A DNA stretch of 49,540 nucleotides from Pseudomonas sp. (GTDB lineage Bacteria > Pseudomonadota > Gammaproteobacteria > Pseudomonadales > Pseudomonadaceae): NCBI RefSeq assembly GCF_017744435.1, contig NZ_JAGIBG010000039.1, forward strand, positions 1-49,540. Direction: 5' to 3'. A program made the translations under genes and the position numbers. The notes under the pieces were generated by a model. It was not told the origin of the DNA. It searched no databases and was given only the letters and a program-made list of their open reading frames with translations. Shown one piece after another: positions 7,467 to 17,536 of the stretch (within the stretch, counting starts at the first letter, position 1; each line of letters begins with the position of its first letter).

Positions 7467-7486
7467 GTTATTGATAGGTAAGCTCC

Positions 7487-9073
<1,587 letters not shown>

Positions 9074-9117
9074 GGTAGCTGAGCTGGCCTGGTCGCCTTT
9101 GGGTGGCTGGGCCGGCC

Positions 9118-9224
9118 TCTTCGCGGCGGTTCGACGCCTCGATAAACCCACTCCCACAGGGATGTGCACTGCCCTTGAGTACAGTGCGGTCCCTGTGGGA
9201 GCGGGTTTACCCGCGAAGAATCCG
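9118..9224. repeat. REP pair (palindromic intergenic element)
   Basis: Two inverted P. putida-type REP units: ACTCCCACAGGGA (9150-9162) faces TCCCTGTGGGAGCGGG (9190-9205), with TTCGCGG and CCGCGAAG flanks. It lies between the ABC-F and MFS genes, where such elements usually stabilise or terminate transcripts. Confidence 0.85.
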
Positions 9225-9339
9225 CCGCCAATCCCACAGGCTGGCACTCCCCGATGAATAATTCGTTAGCCTGCTTTCATTTACTTCGCGCAGCGGCCAT
9301 GATTAGGGCACGCCCAACCGCCCGCCCGCGAAAGAGCCC

Positions 9340-10533
9340 ATGACCGCGCAACAGCCCGCCCCTGCCAGCAGTACCTTCAGTATTACCCTGCAGATCCTCT
9401 CGATCGTCTTCTACACCTTCATTGCCTTCCTCTGCATCGGCCTGCCGATCGCGGTGCTGCCCAGCTATGTGCACGACCAGCTTGGCTTCGGGGCGGTGAT
9501 TGCAGGGGTGACTATCGGCCTGCAGTACCTTTCCACCCTGCTCAGCCGCCCTTTCGCCGGGCGCGTGGCCGATACCCTGGGGGGCAAGAAGGCGATTGGC
9601 TATGGCCTGCTGGGCATCGCCGGTTGCGGGGTGCTGACGCTGCTCTCGGCCTGGTCGCTGCAGGTGCCGCTGCTGAGCCTGGCCCTGCTGCTCGGCGGCC
9701 GTGTGCTGCTGGGCCTGGCGCAGGGGCTGATCGGCGTCGCCACCTTGAGCTGGGGCATCAGCCAGGTGGGACCGGAACACACGGCGCGGGTGATCTCGTG
9801 GAATGGCATCGCCTCGTACGGCGCAATCGCCATCGGTGCGCCGGTCGGTGTACTGGCGGTGGCCGGCCTGGATTTCAGCGTGCTCGGCCCGGCCTTGCTG
9901 GTGCTGGCGTTAGTGGCCTTGCTGGTGCTGCGCAAACGCCCGGAGGTCGTGGTGACGCGCGGCGAGCGGCTGCCGTTCTGGTCGGCCTTCGGCCGCGTCG
10001 CACCCTGTGGCCTGGGGCTGACATTGGCGTCAATCGGCTATGGCACCCTGACCACCTTCGTCACCCTTTATTACCTGGAGCGTGGCTGGGTCGGTGCGGC
10101 CTGGTGCCTGAGCGCCTTCGGCCTGTGCTTCATCATTTCGCGGCTGTTGTTCGTCAATGCGGTCAACCGCTTTGGTGGCTACAACGTGGCCATGGCCTGC
10201 ATGGCCACCGAAGTGCTCGGCCTGAGCCTGCTGTGGCTGGCGCCCTCGCCGCCCTGGGCGCTGGTCGGGGCCGGCCTGACCGGCTTCGGCCTGTCGCTGG
10301 TGTACCCGGCACTGGGCGTCGAAGCGATCAAGCAAGTGCCGAGCAGCAGCCGTGGTGCGGGGCTTGGGGCCTATGCGGTGTTCTTCGACATGGCACTGGC
10401 CATCGCCGGCCCGGTGATGGGCGCGGTGGCGATGCACCTGGGTTATGCCTCTATTTTCTGCGTCGCGGCCCTGTTGGCCTTGGCCGGGGTCGGCCTGACG
10501 CTGCTACTGGCGCGGCGCAGTCGTCGCGGCTGA
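9340..10533 (+). CDS. MFS transporter (YhhS/YfcJ-like)
   Basis: The 397-residue inner-membrane protein has about 12 hydrophobic helices and the MFS motif between helices 2 and 3 (SRPFAGRVADTLGGKKAI, about 68-85). The pattern GLPIAVLPSYVHDQLGFG near the N-terminus matches the YfcJ/YhhS subgroup, putative drug or metabolite exporters with poorly defined substrates. The ATG lies 9 bases after a weak AAAGAG. Its 3' end overlaps the convergent hydrolase gene by 30 bp. A REP pair lies upstream. Confidence 0.85.
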   Translation: MTAQQPAPASSTFSITLQILSIVFYTFIAFLCIGLPIAVLPSYVHDQLGFGAVIAGVTIGLQYLSTLLSRPFAGRVADTLGGKKAIGYGLLGIAGCGVLTLLSAWSLQVPLLSLALLLGGRVLLGLAQGLIGVATLSWGISQVGPEHTARVISWNGIASYGAIAIGAPVGVLAVAGLDFSVLGPALLVLALVALLVLRKRPEVVVTRGERLPFWSAFGRVAPCGLGLTLASIGYGTLTTFVTLYYLERGWVGAAWCLSAFGLCFIISRLLFVNAVNRFGGYNVAMACMATEVLGLSLLWLAPSPPWALVGAGLTGFGLSLVYPALGVEAIKQVPSSSRGAGLGAYAVFFDMALAIAGPVMGAVAMHLGYASIFCVAALLALAGVGLTLLLARRSRRG

Positions 10534-11538
10534 ACGCTCGGCAGGTTGAGGCGCACCCAGGGCCTGGGTGAAGAATGCTGCCGTATCGCGCTGCAACGAA
10601 TGGTGAATGTGGCGCCGGTCGACACCGTCGGCGTCCTTGCACAGCGCCGGCATGCGCGCATGCTGCTCATCGTCGCAGCGAGCCATGAACACGAAGTGAC
10701 CGGCCCCGGCCAGCAAGCGGTAGTCCGGGGTGATCGGCAACTTGCGCGCCAGTTCCTCGGCATTGCGGTCCACCGCTACCAGCTGGTCACTGTCGCCGCT
10801 GTAGATCAGCGCAGGCACCTTCACCCCGGCCAGGGCATGGCGGCCGAACATCAGGCTCAACGGTGCCATCAGCATCACCGCGCCGACCCGTGAGTCGGCC
10901 TTGGGCGCCAGCTCGCTGCGGTCGGCAATCAGCACGCCATGGGTCTTGCAGGCATCGGCATCACCTGGGCGCTCAAGGCAATAACGGCGCAGGCGGTCCA
11001 GGTCAGGTTGGGCGCCAGACAGGATCAACGCGGTTTCACCGCCGGCCGAATAGCCGATCACACCGACCTTGCCGTCATTCAGGTAAGGGCCAAGCAACGC
11101 GTCTTCGCGGGCGGACGTGATGGCCTCGCTGACCTGCAAGGGGCGACCATAAAGATTGCTCAGCGTGCCCAGGCGGCTGTGGTCCCGGGCATTGTCGCCC
11201 GGGTGCACCACCGCCACCACGACAAAGCCCTGGCGGGCCAGGGAGGTGGCCAGGTAATGCAACGCCAGTGGGCTGCCGGTGTTGCCGTGGGACAGCACCA
11301 GCAGCGGAAACTGCCCGAGCGCTACCGGGGCCTCTTCGGCAACGTCGATGGGGTAGCCGTCGATGCGGATATTGCGCGGTGTGCCATGGGATGGATAGAA
11401 CGCCAGGGCCTGCATCGGCCTGGCGTCGACCGGGTCGTCAAGGGTCATGTGATGCAGACCGGCCACCCACGGGGAGGCCTCGGCATGGGCCAACAGGCCA
11501 CCGAGCAGCAATGCCAGCAAACAGCGGGGAGTGTTCAT
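10504..11538 (-). CDS. exported alpha/beta hydrolase
   Basis: The 344-residue protein has a signal peptide (cleavage near residue 21, HAEA|SPW) and an alpha/beta-hydrolase core. The oxyanion segment LSHGNTG is at 82-88, the nucleophile elbow GYSAGG at 162-167 (Ser164), a likely acid Asp in YSGDSDQL (about 249-251), and the catalytic His281 in GAGHF. The arrangement resembles dienelactone-hydrolase or platelet-activating-factor acetylhydrolase-like periplasmic esterases. The substrate is unknown. It stands alone, converging with the MFS gene, whose last 30 bp overlap this gene's 3' end. Confidence 0.8.
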   Translation of the reverse strand: MNTPRCLLALLLGGLLAHAEASPWVAGLHHMTLDDPVDARPMQALAFYPSHGTPRNIRIDGYPIDVAEEAPVALGQFPLLVLSHGNTGSPLALHYLATSLARQGFVVVAVVHPGDNARDHSRLGTLSNLYGRPLQVSEAITSAREDALLGPYLNDGKVGVIGYSAGGETALILSGAQPDLDRLRRYCLERPGDADACKTHGVLIADRSELAPKADSRVGAVMLMAPLSLMFGRHALAGVKVPALIYSGDSDQLVAVDRNAEELARKLPITPDYRLLAGAGHFVFMARCDDEQHARMPALCKDADGVDRRHIHHSLQRDTAAFFTQALGAPQPAERSAATTAPRQ

Positions 11539-11620
11539 CGGTCAGCTATCGCGCAGCAGGCATCAGGATAGCGTCAGCATAGATCCGGCCTTACCACCGG
11601 CAGATGAAAACTGGATGAAA

Positions 11621-11658
11621 AAAACGGCTGGCGCACGGGGCGCCAGCCGTTTTTTTTG
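11621..11658 (-). terminator. strong intrinsic terminator (azoR side, bidirectional)
   Basis: A GC-rich perfect stem (ACGGCTGGCGC / GCGCCAGCCGT) lies between A- and T-runs, so it reads as a terminator on both strands. On the minus strand it follows the azoreductase stop by about 10 bases. Confidence 0.9.
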
Positions 11659-11668
11659 TCGCCGGCGA

Positions 11669-12280
11669 TCAGGCCGCAGCGAACAGCTCGTTGGCAATCT
11701 GCGCCTGGGCGGCGTCGATGGCCTGGGTACGGTGTTCTGGGCCATAGGCCAGGCCGTGGGCACGGACCACTTCCAGGTCGGTGATGCCGATAAAGCCGAG
11801 GAACACCTTGAGGAAGTCTTCATGACCAACACCGGTCGGCTGGCCAGCGTGCAGGCCACCGGCGGTGGAGACCAGCACCACTTTCTTGTTGCCGCACAGG
11901 CCTTCCGGGCCGGCTTCGGTGTAACGGAAGGTCTTGCCGGCGACGGCCACGCGGTCGATCCACGCCTTGAGCTGGGTCGGCACGCTGAAGTTGTACATCG
12001 GCGCGCCAATCACCACGGCGTCGGCGGCGAGGAATTCTTCCAGGGTTTCGGCGCTCAGCTTGGCTTCGAAGGCCTGGGCGGCGTCACGGGCTTCTTCCGG
12101 GGTGCCGGCAGCCACCAGGGTGGCGGACGAGAAGTGGGCGATGGCGTCGGCAGCCAGGTCACGGTAGACCACTTCGATGCTTGGATCTGCGGCTTGCCAG
12201 GCTTCGACCACTTCGCGGCTCAGTTGGCGAGAGGCGGAATTGTCGCCCAGGATGCTCGAATCGATATGCAACAGTTTCAT
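11669..12280 (-). CDS. azoR: FMN-dependent NADH:azo/quinone oxidoreductase
   Basis: The 203-residue flavodoxin-fold enzyme uses NAD(P)H to reduce quinones and azo bonds through bound FMN. The N-terminus MKLLHIDSSILGDNSASRQLS holds the FMN phosphate loop, PMYNFSVPTQLKAWIDRV (about 93-110) is the characteristic isoalloxazine-binding motif, and TAGGLH follows at about 139-144. The ATG at 12280 (not 12322) matches the family N-terminus and follows GGAGAG. A LysR gene is divergent, 133 bp away, and is its likely regulator. This matches the AzoR/AcpD protein of P. putida. Confidence 0.92.
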   Translation of the reverse strand: MKLLHIDSSILGDNSASRQLSREVVEAWQAADPSIEVVYRDLAADAIAHFSSATLVAAGTPEEARDAAQAFEAKLSAETLEEFLAADAVVIGAPMYNFSVPTQLKAWIDRVAVAGKTFRYTEAGPEGLCGNKKVVLVSTAGGLHAGQPTGVGHEDFLKVFLGFIGITDLEVVRAHGLAYGPEHRTQAIDAAQAQIANELFAAA

Positions 12281-12382
12281 GGGACTCTCCTGTGAATGAA
12301 GACCGCGGCGGTGGGCGATCACGATGGAGAGAATCCTACCGGGATGCCGAATGGCTGAAAAGTCAGTAAAAATGCGTTAGTT

Positions 12383-12408
12383 TGTCCCACAGGTAGAACA
12401 GTGAGACA
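12383..12408. promoter_or_regulatory. candidate operator between azoR and the LysR gene
   Basis: An inverted repeat TGTCCCAC-N10-GTGAGACA (7 of 8 positions symmetric) ends 5 bases before the LysR start codon. Its position suits autorepression, with activation of the divergent azoR from further upstream. Binding is inferred. Confidence 0.4.
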
Positions 12409-12413
12409 GCCCC

Positions 12414-13316
12414 ATGCAAGACCTCAATGACCTCTTCTATTTTGCCCAGGTGGTCGAAGCCGGCGGTTTTGCTGCGGCCGGCCGCCAATTGGGCATTCCC
12501 AAGTCGCGCCTGTCGCGGCGCATTGCCGAACTGGAAGAGCGCCTTGGCACCCGCCTGCTGCAACGCACGACGCGCCAGCTCAAACTGACTGCCGTCGGTG
12601 AGCGCTACCTGCACCATTGCCAGGCCATGCTGCTGGAGGCCGAGGCTGCCGACGAGGTAGTGGCGAGCATGAGCAGCGAACCGCGCGGCCGCCTGCGCGT
12701 GTCGTGCCCGGTAGCCCTGGCCCATGCGTTCCTGCCGGAAGTGATCAGCCGTTTCCTCGAACAGTACCCGCAGGTGCAGCTGGACATGGTCCTGCTCAAT
12801 CGCCGTGTCGACCTGATTTCCGAAGGCATCGACGTCGCCCTGCGCGTACGCGACCTGGGCGATGAAGACCCGGCACTGGTGACCCGCAGGCTGCGCCAGG
12901 CGCAGATGCAGCTGGTGGCAGCCCCCGGCTTTGCCGACCATATCCGCGAGCCCTCCGAGTTGGCCACGCTCCCAGTGCTGGGCGCCGCCGAAGCCGACCG
13001 GCTGGTGCACTTCCGCTTGCACGGGCCCAATGGCCGTCAGCAGGAAATCGCCCTGGAGCCACGCTTGGCCATTGACGATTTTGTCGTGCGCAACGCCGCC
13101 GTGCGCGCCGGGTTGGGCTTTACCGCCCTGCCCAGCATGTTCTGCGAAGAGGAACTGGAACGCGGCGAGCTGGTGAAGCTGCTGCCGGACTGGTCGTTGC
13201 CAGGCGGCTACCTGCAGGCGGTCTACCCTCATCGACGTGGCTTGTTGCCAGCCGTGCGGGCATGGATAGATCACCTGGCGGCATCGTTCGAAGCGTGCGG
13301 GGAGCGTTATGTCTAA
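12414..13316 (+). CDS. LysR-family transcriptional regulator
   Basis: The 300-residue regulator has a winged helix-turn-helix at about 5-62 (FAAAGRQLGIPKSRLSRRIAELEERLGTRL) and a substrate-binding domain (about 90-295) of the PBP2_CrgA type (GRLRVSCPVALAHAFLPEVISRFL). Divergent placement from azoR suggests it controls that gene in response to quinone or electrophile stress; this is inference from context. It overlaps the next gene by 8 bp. Confidence 0.85.
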   Translation: MQDLNDLFYFAQVVEAGGFAAAGRQLGIPKSRLSRRIAELEERLGTRLLQRTTRQLKLTAVGERYLHHCQAMLLEAEAADEVVASMSSEPRGRLRVSCPVALAHAFLPEVISRFLEQYPQVQLDMVLLNRRVDLISEGIDVALRVRDLGDEDPALVTRRLRQAQMQLVAAPGFADHIREPSELATLPVLGAAEADRLVHFRLHGPNGRQQEIALEPRLAIDDFVVRNAAVRAGLGFTALPSMFCEEELERGELVKLLPDWSLPGGYLQAVYPHRRGLLPAVRAWIDHLAASFEACGERYV

Positions 13317-13668
13317 GCAAAAAATGACCGAAGAACAGGTGGCGGCCTATTGCCTGAGCCTGCCGGGCGCGCGGGAAGACTACAAATGGGGCGGCATCCG
13401 GGTGTTTTCCGTGGCCGGCAACAAGATGTTCGCGGTGCTCGACCTGGCCGGAGCGGGGCTGTCGTTCAAGGTCGCCGACGAGCTGTTTCTGGGCTATTGC
13501 GACCGGCCCGGCGTGCGGCCGGCGCCTTATCTGGCGCGGGCGAAGTGGATCAGCATGACGCCACCCTACCCCATGGGCCGGGATGAACTGTGCGACCTGC
13601 TGCAGCGCTCGCACCAGCTGGTGGTGCGACGGCTGCCAAAACGGCTGCAGGCAGGCCTGCTGAGCTGA
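13309..13668 (+). CDS. MmcQ/YjbR family protein
   Basis: The 119-residue cytoplasmic protein has the MmcQ/YjbR pattern: AYCLSLPGAREDYKWGG (about 12-28), NKMFAVLDL, and ARAKWISM near the C-terminus. The family has a double-wing, DNA-binding-like fold and no firmly known function. GGGGAG lies 7 bases before ATG 13309. The 8-bp overlap with the LysR gene points to translational coupling. Confidence 0.8.
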   Translation: MSKQKMTEEQVAAYCLSLPGAREDYKWGGIRVFSVAGNKMFAVLDLAGAGLSFKVADELFLGYCDRPGVRPAPYLARAKWISMTPPYPMGRDELCDLLQRSHQLVVRRLPKRLQAGLLS

Positions 13669-14097
13669 TCAGTTGAACGGCAGGAATCGGCTACCCAGGA
13701 ACAGGTAGTCGAGCCAGAACACCTGGTGCAGCAGCACGATGCCCCAGAACACCAGTTGGTAAGACAGTTTGCGTGTCTTGTGCCGGAACAGCTGCTGGGC
13801 AACCAGCGCGCCGGGCCAGCCCCCCAGCAACTCGCTGGCATGCAGCACCTTTTCTGGCGTGCGCCAGGTATTGCCCTGGGCCTGGCGCTTGTCCTGCCAG
13901 TACAGCAGCAGGCTGATCAGGCTGACCAGCGGGTACAACGCCAGCGGCACCCAGGTCTGCCCGCTCCAGCCCATCTGTACCGCGCCAAGCACCGGCAACA
14001 GGCACAACACCCCCAGCAGCAACAGCTTCAGGCGCGCATTGCGCACACCTGCTGTGCGTTCGGCGCCGCGTGGCGCCGTGTTCTGTGCCCGTGCCAT
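13669..14097 (-). CDS. DUF1294 membrane protein
   Basis: The 142-residue protein has hydrophobic segments at about 25-45, 50-67 and 113-133, and the DUF1294 signature YWQDKRQAQGNTWRTPEKVLH followed by LGGWPGALVAQQLFRHKTRK. Function is unknown. Some relatives are fused to cold-shock domains; no such domain is present. It lies 1 bp downstream of uppP in the same direction, so the two are probably one transcript, and it abuts the convergent MmcQ gene. Confidence 0.8.
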   Translation of the reverse strand: MARAQNTAPRGAERTAGVRNARLKLLLLGVLCLLPVLGAVQMGWSGQTWVPLALYPLVSLISLLLYWQDKRQAQGNTWRTPEKVLHASELLGGWPGALVAQQLFRHKTRKLSYQLVFWGIVLLHQVFWLDYLFLGSRFLPFN

Positions 14098-14098
14098 G

Positions 14099-14929
14099 TC
14101 AGCTGTGCGCCGTCGACCAGTCGACCCAGCCGAACTGCCAGGTCGCCAGGATCAGCAGACCAAAGACGATGCGGTACCAGGCAAAGGCCGCGTAGCTGTG
14201 GTTGGCAATGAACTTCAGCAGCGCGCGCACGGCAATCATGGCGAAGATGAACGAGGTCACGAAGCCGAGGGCGAACACCGGCAGGTCGCTCGGCTCGAAC
14301 AAATGGCGGTACTTGTAGCCCGAATAGACCGCCGCACCGACCATGGTCGGCATTGCCAGGAAGAACGAAAACTCGGTGGCCGCCTTGCGCGACAGGCCGA
14401 ACAGCAGGCCGCCGATGATGGTGGAACCGGAGCGCGAGGTACCCGGAATCATTGCCAGGCACTGCACGAAACCGATCTTCAGGGCATGGGTCCAGCGCAT
14501 GTCGTCGACATGCTCCACCGCCACGGTGTGCTGGCGACGTTCAGCCCAGAGCATGATCACGCCACCGATCACCAGCGCCGTCGCCACGGTGATCGGGTTG
14601 AACAGGTATTGGTGGATCAGGTCGGCGAACAGCACGCCCAGCACCACCGCCGGCATGAACGCCAGCAGCAGGTTACCAGTGAAACGCCGGGCCTTCGGCT
14701 GGCTGGCCAGGCCGAACACCACTTCGAGGATCTTGCTGCGAAACTCCCACACGACTGCCAGGATCGCGGCCAGCTGGATGATGATGTTGAACGCCATGGC
14801 CCGTTCGCCACCAAACCCGATGAGGTCGGCGACGATGATCTGGTGGCCGGTACTGGAAATCGGCAGGAACTCCGTGAGCCCCTCGACCACACCTAAGATA
14901 ATTGCCTGGAAGGCAGTCCAAAAATCCAT
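14099..14929 (-). CDS. uppP: undecaprenyl-diphosphatase UppP/BacA
   Basis: The 276-residue inner-membrane enzyme dephosphorylates undecaprenyl pyrophosphate, recycling the lipid carrier for peptidoglycan and other envelope polymers and giving bacitracin tolerance. The two signature motifs are EGLTEFLPISSTGH (about 17-30) and PGTSRSGSTIIGG (about 162-174), with about eight helices. The ATG at 14929 gives the usual MDFWTAFQAI start; the longer frame to 14995 does not fit the family. It is probably a second UppP paralogue, as in other P. putida genomes. Confidence 0.93.
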   Translation of the reverse strand: MDFWTAFQAIILGVVEGLTEFLPISSTGHQIIVADLIGFGGERAMAFNIIIQLAAILAVVWEFRSKILEVVFGLASQPKARRFTGNLLLAFMPAVVLGVLFADLIHQYLFNPITVATALVIGGVIMLWAERRQHTVAVEHVDDMRWTHALKIGFVQCLAMIPGTSRSGSTIIGGLLFGLSRKAATEFSFFLAMPTMVGAAVYSGYKYRHLFEPSDLPVFALGFVTSFIFAMIAVRALLKFIANHSYAAFAWYRIVFGLLILATWQFGWVDWSTAHS

Positions 14930-15056
14930 TGTTCCCCCGATGAAGCACTGCTGCTTGCAGGCTCCTTGTTCTTGGTTTGCTTGTGATTGCCGCACGCGGC
15001 GCGGCCTTTTTACAGCGACTGCTGGGACCTGCGCCAGGGGAAAAGTTCACCCCGGC

Positions 15057-15084
15057 TAAAGGTTTCATCTTGCGCGGCCGAGAT
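15057..15084 (+). promoter_or_regulatory. candidate FliA (sigma-28) promoter of the chemoreceptor gene
   Basis: TAAA (15057-15060) and GCCGAGAT (15077-15084) lie 16 bases apart, close to the flagellar sigma consensus TAAA-N15-GCCGATAA. It is about 145 bp before the chemoreceptor start. Many chemoreceptor genes use FliA; the spacing and the last two bases are imperfect. Confidence 0.4.
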
Positions 15085-15228
15085 CCTACCAAAGCGGCAT
15101 GACAAAGGCGCGCGCAGCTTGTGGCAGAGTAGCCAATAACTAGCACTTAGCCATTAGTCGGGTGCCTGCCGCCTGCAAAGCGTGCTTGGATGCACCTGAA
15201 TAAAAAGAACAAGGCAGGAGTGGATTCG

Positions 15229-16863
15229 ATGAAGGCATTGCGGTCGATGTCGATCAGCCGTCGTCTGTGGCTGATTCTGGTAGTAGCGGTGGGTATGCTG
15301 GTGATGCTTGGCCTGCTGATGCTGCGCCAGATCCATGGCGACCTGTACCAGGCCAAGGCGGAAAAGACCCGCCACGTGGTGCAGACCGCCGCAGGCGTGC
15401 TGGCCTACTATCAGGGCCTGGAGGCCGCCGGCACGCTCAGCCGCGAGGCGGCCCAGCAACAGGCACTGCAAGTGGTGCGGGCACTGCGCTACGACCAGAA
15501 CGACTATTTCTGGATCAATGACCTGGGGCCGAAGATGATCATGCATCCGGCCAACCCCAAGCTCGATGGCCAGGACCTCTCCGCCATTCGCGACCCGGAC
15601 GGCTTCGCCGTGTTCAACGAAATGGTTGCCCTCGCCCGCAGCCAGGGCGCCGGCCCGGTCGACTACCGCTGGCCCAAGCCAGGCGCCAGCGAGCCAGTGG
15701 CCAAGACCTCCTATGTCCAACTGTTCAAACCCTGGGGCTGGATCATCGGTTCCGGCGTCTACGTCGACGATGTGCAGGCCGAATTCGCCCGCCAGTTGCG
15801 TGATGCCTCGCTGGTCGGCCTGGCCATCGCCGTGCTGATGGCCCTGGTGGTCATGCTCATCGCCCGCAGTATTGCCCGCCCCTTGCAGGAAGCGGTGCAG
15901 GCCATGGGCAACATCGCCAGCGGCGAAAGCGACCTGACCCGCCGTCTGGACACCCACGGCCGTGACGAGATCACCCACCTGGGCCAGCACTTCAACCAGT
16001 TCAACGGCAAGCTGCAAGGGGTGGTCGGCCAGCTTCAGGGCGCTGCCCACGCCCTGGCGCAGTCGGCCGGGCACGTCGGCGACAATGCGGGCGCCGCCCA
16101 GCAGCACAGCGCCCAGCAGTCCCTGCAGATGGACCAGGTGGCGACGGCGGTCAACGAAGTCACCTATGCCGTGCAGGACGTGGCCAAGACGGCCGAACAG
16201 GCCGCCGGTGAGATGCGCGCCGCACAGCAGCAGGTTGAATACGGCCAGCAAGCCATCAACGGCAGCCTGCAGCAGATCGACCGCCTCTCGGCGACCATCG
16301 AGCAGGCCGTGCAAGTGATCCGTGAGCTGGCCGGGCACAGCACGAAGATTGGCGGGGTGCTGGAGGTGATCCGCGCCATCGCCGAGCAGACCAACCTGCT
16401 CGCCCTCAACGCCGCCATCGAAGCCGCTCGCGCTGGCGAGCAGGGCCGCGGGTTTGCCGTGGTGGCCGACGAGGTACGCCTGTTGGCACAACGAACCGCG
16501 CAGTCGACGGCGGAAATCCACACCATGATCGAGCACCTGCAAGGCCAGTCGGATGCGGCGGTCAAGGCCATCGACACCAGCAGCGAGGCCTCGCGCCAGA
16601 CCGTGCAGCAAGCCCGCGAGGCCGGTTCCAGCCTGGATGCCATCAGCCAGGCGCTGCACAGCCTCACCGCCCTCAACGCTTCGATCGCCAGTGCCACCTT
16701 GCAGCAGTCGCATGTGGTCGAGGAGATCAACCGCAATGTGCTGGACACCGCCGGCTTGTCGCAGCAGACCGCCGATGCCGCACGCCAGTCCAGCGATGCG
16801 GGCGTGGCCCTGGGGCAGCTTAGCGAGGAGCTTGAACAGCTGCTGCGCCAGTTCCGGGTCTGA
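15229..16863 (+). CDS. mcpP: Cache-domain methyl-accepting chemotaxis protein, McpP-like
   Basis: The 544-residue receptor has transmembrane helix 1 at about 12-34, a periplasmic single-Cache domain (about 35-180; YFWINDLGPKMIMHP, GWIIGSGVYVDD), helix 2 at about 188-208, a HAMP domain and a C-terminal coiled-coil signalling domain with the conserved hairpin tip (AEQTNLLALNAAIEAARAGE). No C-terminal CheR/CheB pentapeptide is present. Domain layout and neighbourhood (uppP upstream, pnuC downstream) match PP_2861/McpP of KT2440, described as a receptor for acetate, pyruvate, propionate and lactate. The ligand here is inferred. GGAG 8 bases before 15229 sets the start. Confidence 0.88.
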   Translation: MKALRSMSISRRLWLILVVAVGMLVMLGLLMLRQIHGDLYQAKAEKTRHVVQTAAGVLAYYQGLEAAGTLSREAAQQQALQVVRALRYDQNDYFWINDLGPKMIMHPANPKLDGQDLSAIRDPDGFAVFNEMVALARSQGAGPVDYRWPKPGASEPVAKTSYVQLFKPWGWIIGSGVYVDDVQAEFARQLRDASLVGLAIAVLMALVVMLIARSIARPLQEAVQAMGNIASGESDLTRRLDTHGRDEITHLGQHFNQFNGKLQGVVGQLQGAAHALAQSAGHVGDNAGAAQQHSAQQSLQMDQVATAVNEVTYAVQDVAKTAEQAAGEMRAAQQQVEYGQQAINGSLQQIDRLSATIEQAVQVIRELAGHSTKIGGVLEVIRAIAEQTNLLALNAAIEAARAGEQGRGFAVVADEVRLLAQRTAQSTAEIHTMIEHLQGQSDAAVKAIDTSSEASRQTVQQAREAGSSLDAISQALHSLTALNASIASATLQQSHVVEEINRNVLDTAGLSQQTADAARQSSDAGVALGQLSEELEQLLRQFRV

Positions 16864-16875
16864 GCCGGGTGTGAT

Positions 16876-16899
16876 CACCGGCCCGTGAGCGGGCCGGTG
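16876..16899 (+). terminator. hairpin after the chemoreceptor gene
   Basis: A perfect 10-bp stem (CACCGGCCCG / CGGGCCGGTG) with a TGAG loop starts 13 bases beyond the stop codon. No T-run follows, so it may be a weak or Rho-assisted terminator or an mRNA-stabilising hairpin. Confidence 0.5.
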
Positions 16900-16969
16900 C
16901 CGGTTGGGCGCTACACCTCCTGGCCTGCGCAAGCTACAATCGCCGCCCTTTGCCAACCAAGGATCGCCG

Positions 16970-17536
16970 ATGTCCGGCCTCGAACTCATCGCCGCCGTAC
17001 TCGGCGTCACCGCCGTGTGGCTCACGGTCAAGCAGAACGCCTGGTGCTGGCCGATCGGCCTGGTCATGGTGCTTATCTATGGCTGGCTGTTCTACGAAGT
17101 GAAGCTGTACTCGGGCATGCTGCTGCAGCTGGCCTACGCCGTGCTGCAACTGTACGGCTGGTGGCAGTGGAAGCGCCCGGAGCGGGTCGAGGACGCTCGC
17201 CAGGTCTCGCACCTGCCAGCCCGGGCGCTGTTCGGCGGGTTGCTGGCAGGGTTGCTGCTGAGTGTGGCACTCGGTGCGGGGATGGCCGGCTGGACCGATG
17301 CCGCCCTGCCCTGGCTGGATGCCACGTTGACCGGCTTCAGCCTGGTCGCGCAACTGTGGATGGCGCAGAAGCGCGTGCAATGCTGGCCACTGTGGATCGT
17401 GGTGGATGTAGTCTATGTCGGCCAGTACCTGCACCAGCAGCTGTACTTCACGGCCGGGTTCTTTGCCGTACTGACATTGATCGCGGTACGCGGCTGGCTG
17501 GAATGGCGCCGTGACCCCGCCCTGGTACACCCATGA
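16970..17536 (+). CDS. pnuC: nicotinamide riboside transporter PnuC
   Basis: The 188-residue inner-membrane protein has seven predicted helices and PnuC hallmarks: TVKQNAWCWPIGLVMVLIYGWLFYE (about 19-43) and QCWPLWIVVDVVYVGQY in the C-terminal half. PnuC facilitates nicotinamide riboside entry; intracellular phosphorylation traps it. The adjoining kinase-like gene overlaps by ATGA (17533-17536), fitting a salvage operon that feeds NAD synthesis. ATG 16970 follows AAGGA. No riboswitch is visible upstream. Confidence 0.9.
   Translation: MSGLELIAAVLGVTAVWLTVKQNAWCWPIGLVMVLIYGWLFYEVKLYSGMLLQLAYAVLQLYGWWQWKRPERVEDARQVSHLPARALFGGLLAGLLLSVALGAGMAGWTDAALPWLDATLTGFSLVAQLWMAQKRVQCWPLWIVVDVVYVGQYLHQQLYFTAGFFAVLTLIAVRGWLEWRRDPALVHP

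Larger units (their letters stand above)
1..7480. mobile_element. right end of a prophage or integrative element
   Basis: This block has phage gene organisation: many short genes joined by 4-bp stop/start overlaps, a cytosine methyltransferase, a NinX-like protein, an excisionase and, last, a tyrosine integrase ending at 7466. Housekeeping genes begin immediately afterwards at 7487. The left end lies outside the window, so neither completeness nor the attachment site can be read here. The attR crossover should lie between the end of the integrase and the first codons of the ABC-F gene, roughly 7440-7500. No structural, lysis or replication genes are visible in this part. Confidence 0.85.

Noticed and set aside
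16864..16969. Possible riboswitch ahead of pnuC
   Set aside because: Only a simple GC hairpin is present; no TPP or other aptamer signature is seen in 106 bases.
15154..17067. 637-codon minus-strand frame opposite the chemoreceptor
   Set aside because: Mirror of a receptor whose domains are unmistakable.
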